Assembly (NCBI GenBank): GCA_031772625.1
Contig: CM062816.1
Location: 1,673,981,078-1,674,045,077 of the forward strand
Length of the DNA: 64,000 nucleotides
Direction of reading: 5' to 3'
Origin: Pinus tabuliformis
Taxonomy: Eukaryota > Streptophyta > Pinopsida > Pinales > Pinaceae
Shown here: in pieces, positions 22,217 through 32,979 of the stretch
How positions within the stretch are numbered: position 1 is the first letter of the stretch
Layout: each line of letters begins with the position of its first letter
The notes under the pieces: model-generated
Told to the model about the DNA's origin: nothing
Databases searched by the model: none
The model's input: only the letters and a program-made list of their open reading frames with translations
Made by a program: the position numbers and the translations under genes

Positions 22217-22925
22217 ATGGCGAATGAAAAGAAAGACGAGGGGGCAGGATATCCTATCAAAATCTTGCCCGAAGAAACCCTCGAGCAACAAAGGAACGCG
22301 ATGATGGGAAAATTTTCTGAGATCCTTCAACAACTACCCAGGGGCAAGACATCTACTTCCAGCAGCTACTATGGAAGTGCCACACCCATTAAGGTACAAG
22401 TTAATTCTGACATTCCCATACTTGAGGGTCATATAGATGTGGATGTCATTCATAAATGGGTAAATATGCGAGAAGGATATTTTTTTGTTCATTATTTTTC
22501 CAGCTGGGAAAATATCACTTTTTCACTTCTCAAAGCCGCCGCCCCCCCCCCCCCCCCCCCGTCGGGGACTCAGGGGGAACCTACTGTGAGTAGAAGGATG
22601 AAACTAAAACCTCATTGTTTTCAGCCCCACCCACCTAGAATCATTCGGGGATGCCATCACGAAACAATATGACGCTATCGGAAATTATGGGGATAAATAC
22701 ATAAAGTGGACCACATTACAACAAAGAAGGGATGAAGACGTGTAAGAGTTTACCAATATTTTTCGTACCCTTTGCACAAAGTTGGATATCAAGGATTCAA
22801 AGAGGCATTTGGTACTCAAATACCATTAGTACCTACATAGTTACATCCAAGATGAGATGGAATTCCTAGACATCTCCTCGTTTAGCGTGACGTATCAATA
22901 CGCTGACAAGATTGAGTAGAAGTTT
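22217..22925 (+). pseudogene. E4 gag, second copy
   Basis: The ATG at 22217 gives MANEKKDEGAGYPIKILPEE, then QVNSDIPILEGHIDVDVIHK and SSWENITFSLLKAA, aligned to the first copy. The frame is lost at a run of 19 C (22542-22560). Beyond it the capsid continues only as fragments with stops, including the part matching FHTLRTKLGIKDSE. Confidence 0.82.
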
Positions 22926-24330
22926 AAACAAAAGAAGTGAGACTTTGGATGTGCAAATCCAAAGAATAGTGGACAAAGACAAGGTGGGGTGACTGAAGGC
23001 AACCTGTTGAAGCTACAAGAAAAGAACACCACCACGAAGTTAAAGAAGGACACAGGAAAATGGTGCGACTTCTATAAGAGCCCCACTCACAACACAAGTG
23101 AGTGTTGGACCAAGCAGTCACAGTTGGCCAAGTTAAAGGCTTCAAAATCAGATGCATGTCCCAACCCTAAGTCTAAACCCAACAAGAGGAATGACAAAGG
23201 GAAGAAAATTATTGATGCAGAGCCTAGTGCCATTGTTGACACTGCCAAGATCCAGAAGAATTATATCGATGATCCAAAGAAGGGGGAGTGTCTTTTCCAC
23301 TCACAAATGTGGGTGAAGGGTTCTTCGCTACAATTCATTGTCGATATTGGCTGCCAAAAGAACCTCATTGTAGTAGAGGTCATGAAGCGGCTGGGCCTAC
23401 TGACCATACCACACCCACAACCATACAATATCGGGTGTCTTCACCAAGGACGAGATCTTTGAGTCAACAAGCAGTGTCACCTTCCCTACAGCATTAAGCC
23501 CTTCACAGACGAGGTATTGTGTCATGTTCCTCCTCTCGACGTTTGTGATGTATTATTAGGAGAACCATACTTGTGGAATTGACATGTTGTATATGAGTCT
23601 ACACCTTGCTCTATGATTATTTCTTTGGGAGATATTCTATAAAGGATACTAGAGGTTGCCCCACCTACGGCCACCTCTTTGATCTCTTCCATGAAATGCA
23701 GTAAGATCATCTCCTAGACTAGGAAATTTATTTTCTTTTTGGTTTGTTCTCAAAGTAAGGGGAAGATCGTAGCCACATCCATGTACCCCGGGAAGGGTTC
23801 CTCCATGCAGCAGAAGCAGGTGGATACGGTCATGAAAAAATATCGGAACATCTTCTACTCACCCATAGAGGTACTGATGCACTGTCAGGTCAAGCATTCG
23901 TTTGATCTGACCCCCGTAGCACCCACACCCAACAGGTTGATATATCATCCCTCCATTGTGGAAAATTCCAAGTCCAAGTAGTGAAATGATCAACATCAGG
24001 TGCCACACAATTTCTAGGTGGGCAACGAATTCTGGTTACATTTGCATAAATAACGCCATACAAGAGCCCATTAGAAACTTAGACCACTCTGATATGGTCC
24101 TTACACCATTGCCAAGGCTGTGAGAAAAAATGCTTTGGATCACAACATTCCTCCATTCCTTGGTTTGCAGCGAGTTTCCAATGTGGACTGCCCTCGACCA
24201 TGCTTTCCACCATTACTGGACACATTAAATATTATATAACATCTCACCAAGGACCAACTTCGAAGAAGTTTCCACATCTCATGGACACACTCAATGAAAT
24301 GGGGACCATTGCTTCCTAAGGGGGGATGAA
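22926..24330 (+). pseudogene. E4 zinc knuckle, protease and integrase tail, second copy
   Basis: The frame at 22989-23462 keeps a degenerate knuckle (WCDFYKSPTHNTSECWTKQ) and a protease start in which the catalytic triplet reads DIG (QFIVDIGCQKNLI). The frame 23739-23981 covers PGKGSSMQQKQVDTVMKKY to PTPNRLIYHPSIVENSK, the entrance to reverse transcriptase. It then jumps at about 23960-24000 to the integrase tail, at the same place as the first copy. The domain ends in AAGGGGGGATGAA (24318-24330). Confidence 0.84.
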
Positions 24331-24606
24331 TGATTGAGGTGGATATTGGTGGTCAACTGCCTATTCAACTTGGACTCTCAACACCATCTCTTTCAGTTTC
24401 TAGATTTCCTTACTCACGACACCGGGAAGTTGATGTACCAATTTACCCAAACGGGGCCCACAGTTTTTGTGCTTCTTCTCTTAGGGTTAGGTTTTAGGAT
24501 GTTTAGGGTTTTCCATTATTTCTAAATGATAAATAGGCCTTGGAGCCACATTGTAACATAGTTCATAGGCATGTAGCCACCACATCTCTTCTTAGAGATA
24601 AGCTAC
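24331..24606 (+). repeat. E4 LTR c, left part
   Basis: It begins TGATTGAGGTGGATATTGG after a polypurine tract. Compared with LTR a it lacks about 190 bp between CTAGATTTCC and GGGAAGTTGATGTACC. It is interrupted by E5 after GCTAC (24602-24606). Confidence 0.85.
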
Positions 24607-25661
24607 TGTCACACGGAATCAGTCAAGAGTGCGGACACAAACGACCTTCCTAGAAGTCTAAGACATTCTAATGACAAACTAGACAAACTAGAACTATCCT
24701 TCTCTAAACATGCATTGTGATATGAGAAATCAAGTTTTTCGTTCTTACCTTTGTCCAAACGCTGTTGTAGAAGTCCAAGCTTTGTTGATTTGGATGAGTT
24801 CCTCCTTTTCTCCAAAACCTGCAATCACCAACAGTCAAACAATTAAATAGCACCTGATTATAACATAAAACAAAGCATATTCAACATATAGACCAAGGAG
24901 TACATGAAATAACCCATAAACAACAAGTTATTGAGAAGAATGGACCAATTTGCATTAAAGGCAATCAAAAGGAACCATTACAACCTAAGCCTTGGTGTTG
25001 TGCAAGCTCCTTCCAGGGTCCACAAGAGTCTTCCTCTACTTTGACAAAGCTCATCCACTTCCAAATAGAACAAGTAAAGATGACAATCTCTCCTCACAAG
25101 CTTCTAAATGGGAGTCCTAATTCCTGCAGCATTTACCCTTAGAAATCTATAGCTTTCAACCTCTTCTCCTTCTGGCTCAATGCCTTTATTTATAGTGCTG
25201 TAAAGAGGTTATTCAGGTCCACTATCAATGGGATCATCCCCCTCTTTGGGTGGGATAGCTCCCTTATTGATGGGATAAGTTCCCCCCTAATAGAGATACA
25301 TGAACCAACTGGAGGCGCATCCATTTCATCAAACCGACCTCTAGAATGTTCTAGAAGTAACCACAAGTAACTTTTTCAAGATAAAACTCGCGCATTTTGC
25401 CTTTTACAGAGGGACGCACCTGTCCCTTAACATACAGAGCGTCCATGGACGCAGATTTTGTGAACATGGTCAGCGTCCCCGCAGGTAAGGCTAGAGAGAA
25501 CCTGCGACCCCAGAGATAAACATAGTTTTTACAAGACTTTCTCTCTTCTTTGAGTTTGAGATGGATAACAGAGGCATGAGACTTGCCTAAGAGGGTAGCA
25601 TGACTGTTGATTTGAGCCATACTAACTGTAAGTAGTCAAGGTGACATTTTTTAGTGTAACA
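24607..25661 (-). repeat. E5 3' LTR (left copy on the + strand)
   Basis: On the minus strand it starts TGTTACACTAAAAAATG and ends CCGTGTGACA. A TATA box (TATAAATA on the minus strand) lies at 25187-25194. A minus-strand frame of 89 codons starting MAQINSHATLLGKSH lies at 25351-25620. Its presence in both LTRs proves nothing, because the LTRs are nearly identical. Confidence 0.93.
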
Positions 25662-25675
25662 GATTGCCCCCTAAA
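25662..25675 (-). other. E5 polypurine tract
   Basis: On the minus strand TTTAGGGGGCAATC lies directly before the 3' LTR. It is purine-rich, with a few pyrimidines next to the LTR. Confidence 0.65.
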
Positions 25676-26865
25676 GTGTGAAGCCTGGAATAGAGTAGGG
25701 TTTTGTAATTCTAGGAAGGGTGAAGCGCTTTATCATTTCAAGGATTGTCTTGTGGATGGCCTGGTTGGAACCTGCAATTTTCAACACAAAATACATGGAT
25801 AAGATTATATCATCACTGAGGTAGGCATTCCCATACTCAGATTCAAAACTTTAACTAATGGACTAACTATTCTGATACAGGAATGATCTTGCAGTACATC
25901 ATTTTTATAGACTTTTGTAGACACAGTATGGACGCAGCCATCTGTTTATGATTAGTCTACATAGATAATGAATACAAAACTCCTCGCAGCCTGGATGGTA
26001 GAAACTAGATCCAGGGTCTTCACTTCTACTTCCCGAATTGGTACGATTCTAGCCATGTGATTAAATGATTCGATGTCGAACATGTTAGAAACCACTTGAT
26101 TACCAGTCGATGATGTAAACTGTTAACAAGCGTGAGAGAAACCACCAGTAATGTCAATGGTCCTCAAAGTACCAAGCACAACCCGTGAAATGTGAATAGA
26201 TGTTTTGATGTCGAACACTTCACGGAATCCTTTGATCGAAAGTCAATGATGTAAACTGACGTCAAAGGCGAGAAACCTGCCATTGATGCATGCAGACTTC
26301 AAGGTACTGTCGATTCCTAAGTCATCTTTCTAGATAATGTGTCGGTGTCGATAGAAAGCGACCCGTTGCAGGCAAGCCCACAACACGAAATCATTGTTCA
26401 AGTTGAAGAAATGTTGCTGTAAGGACTGACTCAGGGATGGTCAAATGGATGACAAGTATTTTGCAGATGAAAGTTTTTGCTTGCAGACCTCTTGAACACA
26501 TAACGACACGACAGATGGCTTGGTGACGAATAACTCAAAGTTAATCCCCGGAACCCGGTTAAAGACTTTCAAAGTGGTTTGGTCAACTGTGAGGTAAAAG
26601 ATTTCCCAACCCAGGTGAATGAAAAGTGTCATGTTCAAGAGTGGTAATAAAGTTTCTTCTGAGACAAAAGGTGACAAACAGGTTCATTCTTCTCTCTTTT
26701 CCCCCACCATTTCTGGCAAGTACCTCTTTATTTTTAACAAGCTTGAGGAGGATAACATATGCTTGATTATAAGCTCATCCTTCGGACGAGTCCAACCTAG
26801 TTTAAATTCGAACCCTAGGAAGGAGTGGTTCGTTCCTGTTTGTAATTGAACAGGTCCTCTACTGT
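25676..26865 (-). other. E5 3' non-coding region
   Basis: No domain is recognised. A diverged duplication of about 135 bp is visible. Both copies contain TCGAACA and TGATGTAAACTG (around 26070-26150 and 26195-26275), followed by GCGAGAAACC-like ends. Confidence 0.55.
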
Positions 26866-29188
26866 AAAAGTTTAACGAGTCCAGTATAGGAGAAGCTCGG
26901 CGTTTTTCAATTTTAGAGAGTCCGAAAAAACTAAAGGAGACTCCACGTTGAACTTTTTCGTACATTTGTGTCCCTCAAGCCCGAAAAAGTATAAAATAAT
27001 ACCTGGGGGAACCGCTTGATCTTGCGACCAAGGAGTACTTTCATAATTAGTGCCACTGACCTGAAAAGTAAAAAGCGATCAAGGACACGTCATTTTATTT
27101 CCGTATCGAGTTTGAAACGACAAAAACCCGGCAATCTTTTCCTGATTTTACGGTCAGAAAAGAGCTATAAGGGGACCGTCTTTTAATTCCGTTTTAACGA
27201 GTGTAAAAGAAACGCTCGACAATCTTTTCATATTTTAGGAGTCTGAAAAGGGCTTAAAAGAGAACTCCAAGGTTTCACTTTTTCGTAAGTTTTAACGAGT
27301 TCGAAAAAATGATAAAAATGTACTCATGGTTTTCATTTTTTCATAAGTTTTAATGAGTTTGAAAAAATGATAAAAATGTACTCATATGGCCGACTTTCAA
27401 TTTAATTTACGAGCAGGAAAAGACGGAAAGAACTCGGCATTTTCATTTGTTTTACGAGAATGAAAAATAGCAAAATAATCTCGGGATTTTCATGAGTTTA
27501 ACGAGTCTTGAAAATAACTGAAATTGACTCAAGATAGGTTTCATTTTTACAAAAGCTTGAAACAGATAAAAACTATGCTTCAAATTAGTTTCATTTTTAC
27601 ACAAGCTTGAAACAGAGATAAAACTGTGCTTGATGCCCCCTAAGCATAACTGTTAGAGCGCATGCCCCCCCCAGCTTCATTTCATTCAACCAGTTGGATG
27701 AAATGAAGGTTCATGAACGAGATCATTTGAAAGACTCGACCTAAAACTGTAAGAAAATTATGCAAAACACTGAAATAACTAACCTAAACGTACAACCTAA
27801 CATCTATGAGGTCTAGTCAAACTCTCGACTCAATTAGAGGAGGATTTGTTTCATTTTTTAACGAGCTTGACACAGGAAAAGAACTATGCTCGGATTCAGT
27901 TTCATGTTTATGCAAGCTTGAAACGAAAAACTATGCTTGTTATAAGTTCACATGCCCCCAGCATAATGATGCAAATCAAGGTACATGCCCCCCAAGCTTC
28001 ATTGCATTCAATGAGGTGGATGGAATGAAGCTTTACTTTCAAGATCTTGGAAAGACTTGTGGGAGTTGTTTCATTTTTTAACGAGCTTGACACAAGACAA
28101 GGAACTTTGCTCATAACTACTCTCTACAATCTACCTAACAAAAACTTTACTCTAAAACCTTGATTCATTTTTTAACGAGCTTGACACAAGACAAGGAACT
28201 ATGCTCTAAAAACCTTGATTCATTTTTTAACGAGCTTGACACAAGACAAGGAACTATGCTCTAAAATCCTTGATTCATTTTTTAATGAGCTTGACACAAG
28301 ACAAGGAACTATGCTCATGATCACTATCTACAATTTACCTACTTAACCTACCCTTATTTCATTTTTTAACGAGCTTGACACAAGACAAGGAACTATGCTC
28401 AAAAAGTTCGCATGCCCCCAACATAATGATGCAAAGCGAGGTACATGCCCCCCAGGCTTCATTGCATTCAACCGGCTGGATGAAATGAAGGTTTACTTTC
28501 AATATTTAACTTGAAAAGGGAGTTGTTTCATTTTTAAGGAGGTTGACACAAGAAAAGAACTATCCTCATACCTGATTCATTGTTTAATGAGGTTGACTCA
28601 GTAACAGGAACTATCCTCATACCTGATTCATTTTTTAACGAGGTTGACTCAGTAACAGGAACTATCCTCAAACCTTACTTGCTACAATCTACTTACATAA
28701 CCTAAAAACTAGCTGATTCATTTTTTAATGAGGTTGACTCAGTAAAAGAACTATCCTCATCAACTGATTCATTTTTTAAAGAGGTTGACACAGTAAAAGG
28801 AACTTTCCTCGGACCATCCAGTTTCATTTTTTAACGAGGTTGAGAGAGGAACAAACTATCCTCGTACCATCCAATTTCATTTTTTAACGAGGTTGAGAGA
28901 GGAACAAACTATCCTTGTACACACTGATTCATTGTTTAATGAGGTTGACACAGTAAAAGGAACTTTCCTCACCTAACTGATTCATTTTTTAACGAGGTTG
29001 ACACAGGAAAAGAACTGTCCTCGCACTCACTGATTCATTTTTTAACGAGGTTGACACAGTAAAAGGAACTATCCTCGCCTAACTGATTCATTTTTTAACG
29101 AGGTTGACACAGGAAAAGAACTGTCCTCGCACTCACTGATTCATTTTTTAACGAGGTTGACACAGTAAAAGGAACTATCCTCGCAACA
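26866..29188 (-). repeat. E5 tandem array of small hairpin units
   Basis: About 30 units of roughly 45-60 bp. On the + strand each reads TTCATTTTTTAA, a short left arm, TTGACACAG...AAAAGGAACTAT or a related loop, then the complementary right arm. Examples of arm pairs are CGAGG/CCTCG (29046, 29099), TGAGG/CCTCA (28589, 28939), CGAGC/GCTCG (27862), CAAGC/GCTTG (27603, 27912), TGAGT/ACTCA (27352), GAGTC/GACTC (27502) and CGGTC/GACCG (27150). Units near the ORF (28570-29185) are nearly identical; those toward 26870 are much more diverged. No protein frame spans the array. Confidence 0.93.
27655..28500 (-). repeat. three long hairpins embedded in the E5 array
   Basis: At about 27674-27707, 27997-28030 and 28456-28489 a CTTCATT... 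stretch is followed within a few bases by its near-complement ...AATGAAG. The first is the best: about 16 pairs around a two-base loop. Each is preceded by a CATGCCCCC-rich leader, and the second and third share CATAATGATGCAAA and GGTACATGCCCCCCA. Confidence 0.85.
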
Positions 29189-29192
29189 TTGA

Positions 29193-30977
29193 TCATGGCT
29201 TCCAACTGGAGGAAAGACATGTCAATGGACACACCTTGATCATGGCTTCCAAGAGGTCTTCATCCGAAGGAAGAATACTTCTTGGGAAGGAACACATGTC
29301 AAGGGAATCAAAAGGGATAAGAACATCGTGTTCAAGTAATCCCATAGAGTTTTCCATGTCAATTACCGGAGCTATATCAAAGGAAGATGAGCAAACAGTG
29401 AGAGGCTCACTTACATCGGTAACTGAAATCATGGGACCGGTTGCCACATAATTTACCCGTGGCGGGGTAGATACCACTTGAGAATCAGGAACATTTGGGG
29501 CTGTCATATTATTGGCAGTTGAGACAAGACTAGGGAACGAAAGCTGGTCTACAGTCACAATATGTCCATTGTGAGGGAAAGACATCACGCGAAAGAGTGT
29601 CGATACGACAGCTTTCATTGCATAAACATAGTCTTGCCCAAGGAGTAAATTGAAATCCAAGGGACCTCGAACTACCATAAGATCAACACAAACAGTTTTA
29701 CCTTCCAAGGTAATAGAAAACTTAGGAAGGATCCCTAAAGGTTCACTAATGGTTCTGTTAAAAGCTTTTAGATTCTGTGTAATAGGCGCAAGCTGAGGGG
29801 AACCCAAAGCTTTCCAAACAGATGAGGATAAAATACTAACAGAAGCACCTTCATCTACCTGAGTACGATGTATGTCCCTACCACCAGCCTTGACAATGAT
29901 TTGGAAAGGGATGGAGGAAGGAAGACGAGGTTCTGTCAGTCTATTCCAATCAAAGGAAAAGACCTCAGTACTTGGAGGGGGTTCTGTAGAAACAGGTGAA
30001 ATGCCCCCCGGCATAGAAGAATCCGATGTAACAAGAAGAACATCAGCGGTATGAAATTTACTCTCGAAAGGGAGAGTGTGATCGACCGAATGTGAAATTG
30101 AATCGACCACTTGATCAACTAATTGATCACCAACCTGAGTGACATGAGTTTCACTCTCCAATGGAAGAGTGTGATCGACCGTACTTGAATTTAAATCAAT
30201 CACTCCGTCAGTTGACGGTAGGTTGGGAGAAAGTTTACGGTAACCAGTTGGAAATTCTTGCTGTGGAACAGTAAGTTTTTCCAACAATGTTGAGGCTTCA
30301 TCCATGTGAGGGCAAATGTGAGTGTGATGACTCCCTTTGCATAACTTACAAGGAAACCTAACTTTACCCTTTTTCCTAGGAACCTGACTATCACTGGTTG
30401 ATGGATCAATGGAAAGTTGATGAGATTTTTCTGACCATACTTCCAAGACCTTTGGAATACCAGGACAATTGACAAGGAAGTGGTCACCCTTACAAAGCCT
30501 GCAAGGGTATTTGGGTTTACGATGCATGTCGGAATTTTCCTCAACACAACTAACACTTACAGCCATGGTTGGTTGGTTGACTTCTTTCTTATCTTGCTTC
30601 TTCTTCTTCTTCTTCTTCTTCCCTTTCTTCTTCTTCTTAGCCTCCTGGTTACTAGCATCAAGGCTTTTACCAGGCGAAGAGGAAGAAATGGAGGAAGAAA
30701 AATTAGGCGAAGAAGGTAAAGGGTCAACAGAAGGTTGGTGATGTTGAGATGGTGAACTCTGTTGAGGTGAAGCATCCGGTTGAGATGGAACAATTGGAGT
30801 ATTTTGGGCCAACGAAGTTGAAAATAACCATATCGGTAAACCTATTGTAAATCCAGGTAATGACAAAGTAGCCATATAAGGAGGACCAACATTTCCAAAG
30901 TAAGGAAAAGTACTAGGATTCTCATTAGGAGGGGTTCCTAGGTTGATAAATTCCGGAACATTTGCCATTATATTCAA
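29193..30977 (-). CDS. E5 zinc-knuckle and aspartic protease ORF (594 aa)
   Basis: An intact frame from ATG (30975-30977) to a stop at 29193. Residues 1-105 are rich in Pro and Ser. A Lys-only stretch lies near 113-130. Two CX2CX3HX4C knuckles follow (CRLCKGDHFLVNC near 160, CKLCKGSHHTHIC near 210). A 31-residue duplication (DHTLPLES, DHTLPFES) lies near 270-305. A retroviral-type aspartic protease occupies about 350-470, with DEG in the catalytic position (VDEGASVSIL, near 374) and LLLGQDYVYAM. I see no capsid domain, and no reverse transcriptase or integrase follows. It would bind nucleic acid and process proteins for an element mobilised in trans. It is the only long ORF of E5, and its integrity agrees with the young LTRs. 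Confidence 0.9.
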   Translation of the reverse strand: MNIMANVPEFINLGTPPNENPSTFPYFGNVGPPYMATLSLPGFTIGLPIWLFSTSLAQNTPIVPSQPDASPQQSSPSQHHQPSVDPLPSSPNFSSSISSSSPGKSLDASNQEAKKKKKGKKKKKKKKQDKKEVNQPTMAVSVSCVEENSDMHRKPKYPCRLCKGDHFLVNCPGIPKVLEVWSEKSHQLSIDPSTSDSQVPRKKGKVRFPCKLCKGSHHTHICPHMDEASTLLEKLTVPQQEFPTGYRKLSPNLPSTDGVIDLNSSTVDHTLPLESETHVTQVGDQLVDQVVDSISHSVDHTLPFESKFHTADVLLVTSDSSMPGGISPVSTEPPPSTEVFSFDWNRLTEPRLPSSIPFQIIVKAGGRDIHRTQVDEGASVSILSSSVWKALGSPQLAPITQNLKAFNRTISEPLGILPKFSITLEGKTVCVDLMVVRGPLDFNLLLGQDYVYAMKAVVSTLFRVMSFPHNGHIVTVDQLSFPSLVSTANNMTAPNVPDSQVVSTPPRVNYVATGPMISVTDVSEPLTVCSSSFDIAPVIDMENSMGLLEHDVLIPFDSLDMCSFPRSILPSDEDLLEAMIKVCPLTCLSSSWKP

Positions 30978-32958
30978 CTTCAGTGAATTTTATTAACAAT
31001 TTAAAACTAAAATTAACAATTCACAATTCACACTTAACAACTAAAATTCACAATTTACACCTATGGTCTCTAAAAGTAAAAACAAACAAATTAACACGCG
31101 CTATCAAATCTAGGAGACAAACCACACACAAACAGTAAGCTCTCCGGACCAAAAACACTAGTTGGTGATGAAGCCCAACCTCGCAGAATTCAGTACAGAA
31201 ATGGTGGGTGGAACAGTTACCCCGACAACCTGCTTAATGAATAGACCGGCACAAGTTCCTCCACTTTAACCGTCTCGAAGTGAAGTGAACCCCCTGGAAA
31301 ATCAAAGTGAGTATAACCGACGTCTGCTCCAGGTACAGTGGGACCTTCCCTCCACCGTCACCTCGGTAGAACCCTAAAGATTATGGTCACTAAGGTCACC
31401 AACAGTAACAAATACACCTGGGGGAACAGTCTAAACTCCGACAGCACGCAAGGGCAGAGTAGCAAGCTCAATCCCCTTACCGGCTCCTTGACAACAATCC
31501 AAGGTTTACCGATAAGTGACCCCTGGCTCCTCGACAATGGTTAATCCGAGGTTTACCGTTTGTAATACGTACTGTCTGGCGTCGTTCCCAACGAGGGGGG
31601 AATGATCCCCTCACTGGTTCAGACACGAGCTCGTGCTTCTCCTTTAAGAGGAGCTTTCCCAGAGTGCAATTGAAACAATTGGATTTATTCTACTCAAGAT
31701 AAACTATCTGTTTGGTTTTGTAGTCTTGGAGAGTTAAGTACTCACCTACTCCAAGACCCTAGCCTAAGCTATGTTGGTGTTTCAGAGCCCTAGAAATGTA
31801 AAAATTACTAGATGAATTTTAATTAAGCGCTGTGTTATTAAGGCTGTTATTACTCAAATGGGTAAATGGAGATGAAACCAATGGTGTTATGACCCGACTC
31901 AACTGAATGCAATCGAATATGATAATGCAATCCTTTCAATTCGATGAATCCTAACTAAAGTAAGGAGAGAGTTTCCATTCACTTCCAACAATGCAAAAAA
32001 TTGATCATTAAGAGAAAATTTAACAAATTCTCTAATGCACTAATTTCATCAAGAAAAACTAATGCAAATCAATTCCAAACCAATTTTTATTTTTATTTTT
32101 GTGTAAATTCAAATCAAAGAAAGCTGATCTAAATCTACGATTGATTTTTCAGAATGTAAATTATGCAATTGTAATCTATGCACAATTCACATGAAAAGTA
32201 TGCAAATGTAATCTATGCACATTTTTCATTCATATTTTGAAACTGAGAACTCTAATTATGCAAATGTGATCTATGCAAGAGAATTCTCAAACACAAGATG
32301 ATTCTAATGTAATCTAAGAACCAATCAAGTGCAAGTCGAGAAAATTGGGTGAGAGTTCCAAAGATCAAAACATAAAAACACTCAAAGGAGATTAACACTC
32401 ATACACAATTTAGCCCCCCCCGGCGAATGAGGGGGAATTTTTTTTTGCAAAAACAAAAGCAAAAAGATGCAAAATTGTGAAAAGACTGAGAGAAACCTCC
32501 AAGTAATGACCAAAGGAAATCAAATTAAGAATTTCTCAAAAAAGAGACTCAAAACACCCAATTGATGAAAGCTAAAAGCAGGAATGCTAATGAAACAAGT
32601 TCAGGTGAAAATTTTTGACAGGGTACTAAAGGATCTGGGCAGAAAACACTAAGAAAAATCAAAATCTAAAAGCAATTAAAGCAAAAAATGGAATTTTCCT
32701 AAATTTTACAGGAAGACGCAGGCAACCCGTTAGAACAGCCGCGGGCCCGCTCTGTGCAAACGGCAACAGCGCGTCCAAAGACGCACTGTGCAGTACTCAG
32801 AGGGTGCGTCCTTCTGGAAAAGTTAAGAAAAACCAAATCTAACTAAATCTAAAGCTAAGCCACCCAAATACTAATTCTCACAGTCAAAAACCAGAAAATA
32901 AAAATGATTTTCTCAGAGCAAAGTTCACACAAAGGAAAAGATTTTCTCATTAATGGAT
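30978..32958 (-). other. E5 leader between primer site and ORF
   Basis: A 2-kb stretch without a protein-like frame. It is A-rich on the + strand, with a C-run near 32414. Long leaders are common in Ogre/Tat-type gypsy elements, which this primer site also suggests. I see no further feature. Confidence 0.55.
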
Positions 32959-32976
32959 TCCCCAGCGGAGTCGCCA
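32959..32976 (-). other. E5 primer-binding site (tRNA-Arg type)
   Basis: On the minus strand TGGCGACTCCGCTGGGGA lies three bases after the LTR end. It matches the complement of the 3' end of plant tRNA-Arg (acceptor ending GGAGTCGCCA) as I remember it. Plant Ogre/Tat gypsy elements use this primer. Confidence 0.8.
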
Positions 32977-32979
32977 ATT

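Noticed and set aside
24609-25620. Minus-strand frames of 71 and 89 codons inside the E5 LTRs, repeated at 32982-33993
   Set aside because: Conservation between the two LTRs reflects recent identity. Without other copies there is no evidence of coding.
26866-29188. CRISPR-like array
   Set aside because: Units are regular and palindromic, but spacers are short, variable and partly absent, and the array lies inside a plant LTR element next to its ORF. It is a retrotransposon minisatellite, not CRISPR.
30469-30793. Plus-strand frames rich in Phe or Leu opposite the E5 ORF
   Set aside because: They are shadows of the Lys-rich stretch of the minus-strand zinc-knuckle/protease ORF.
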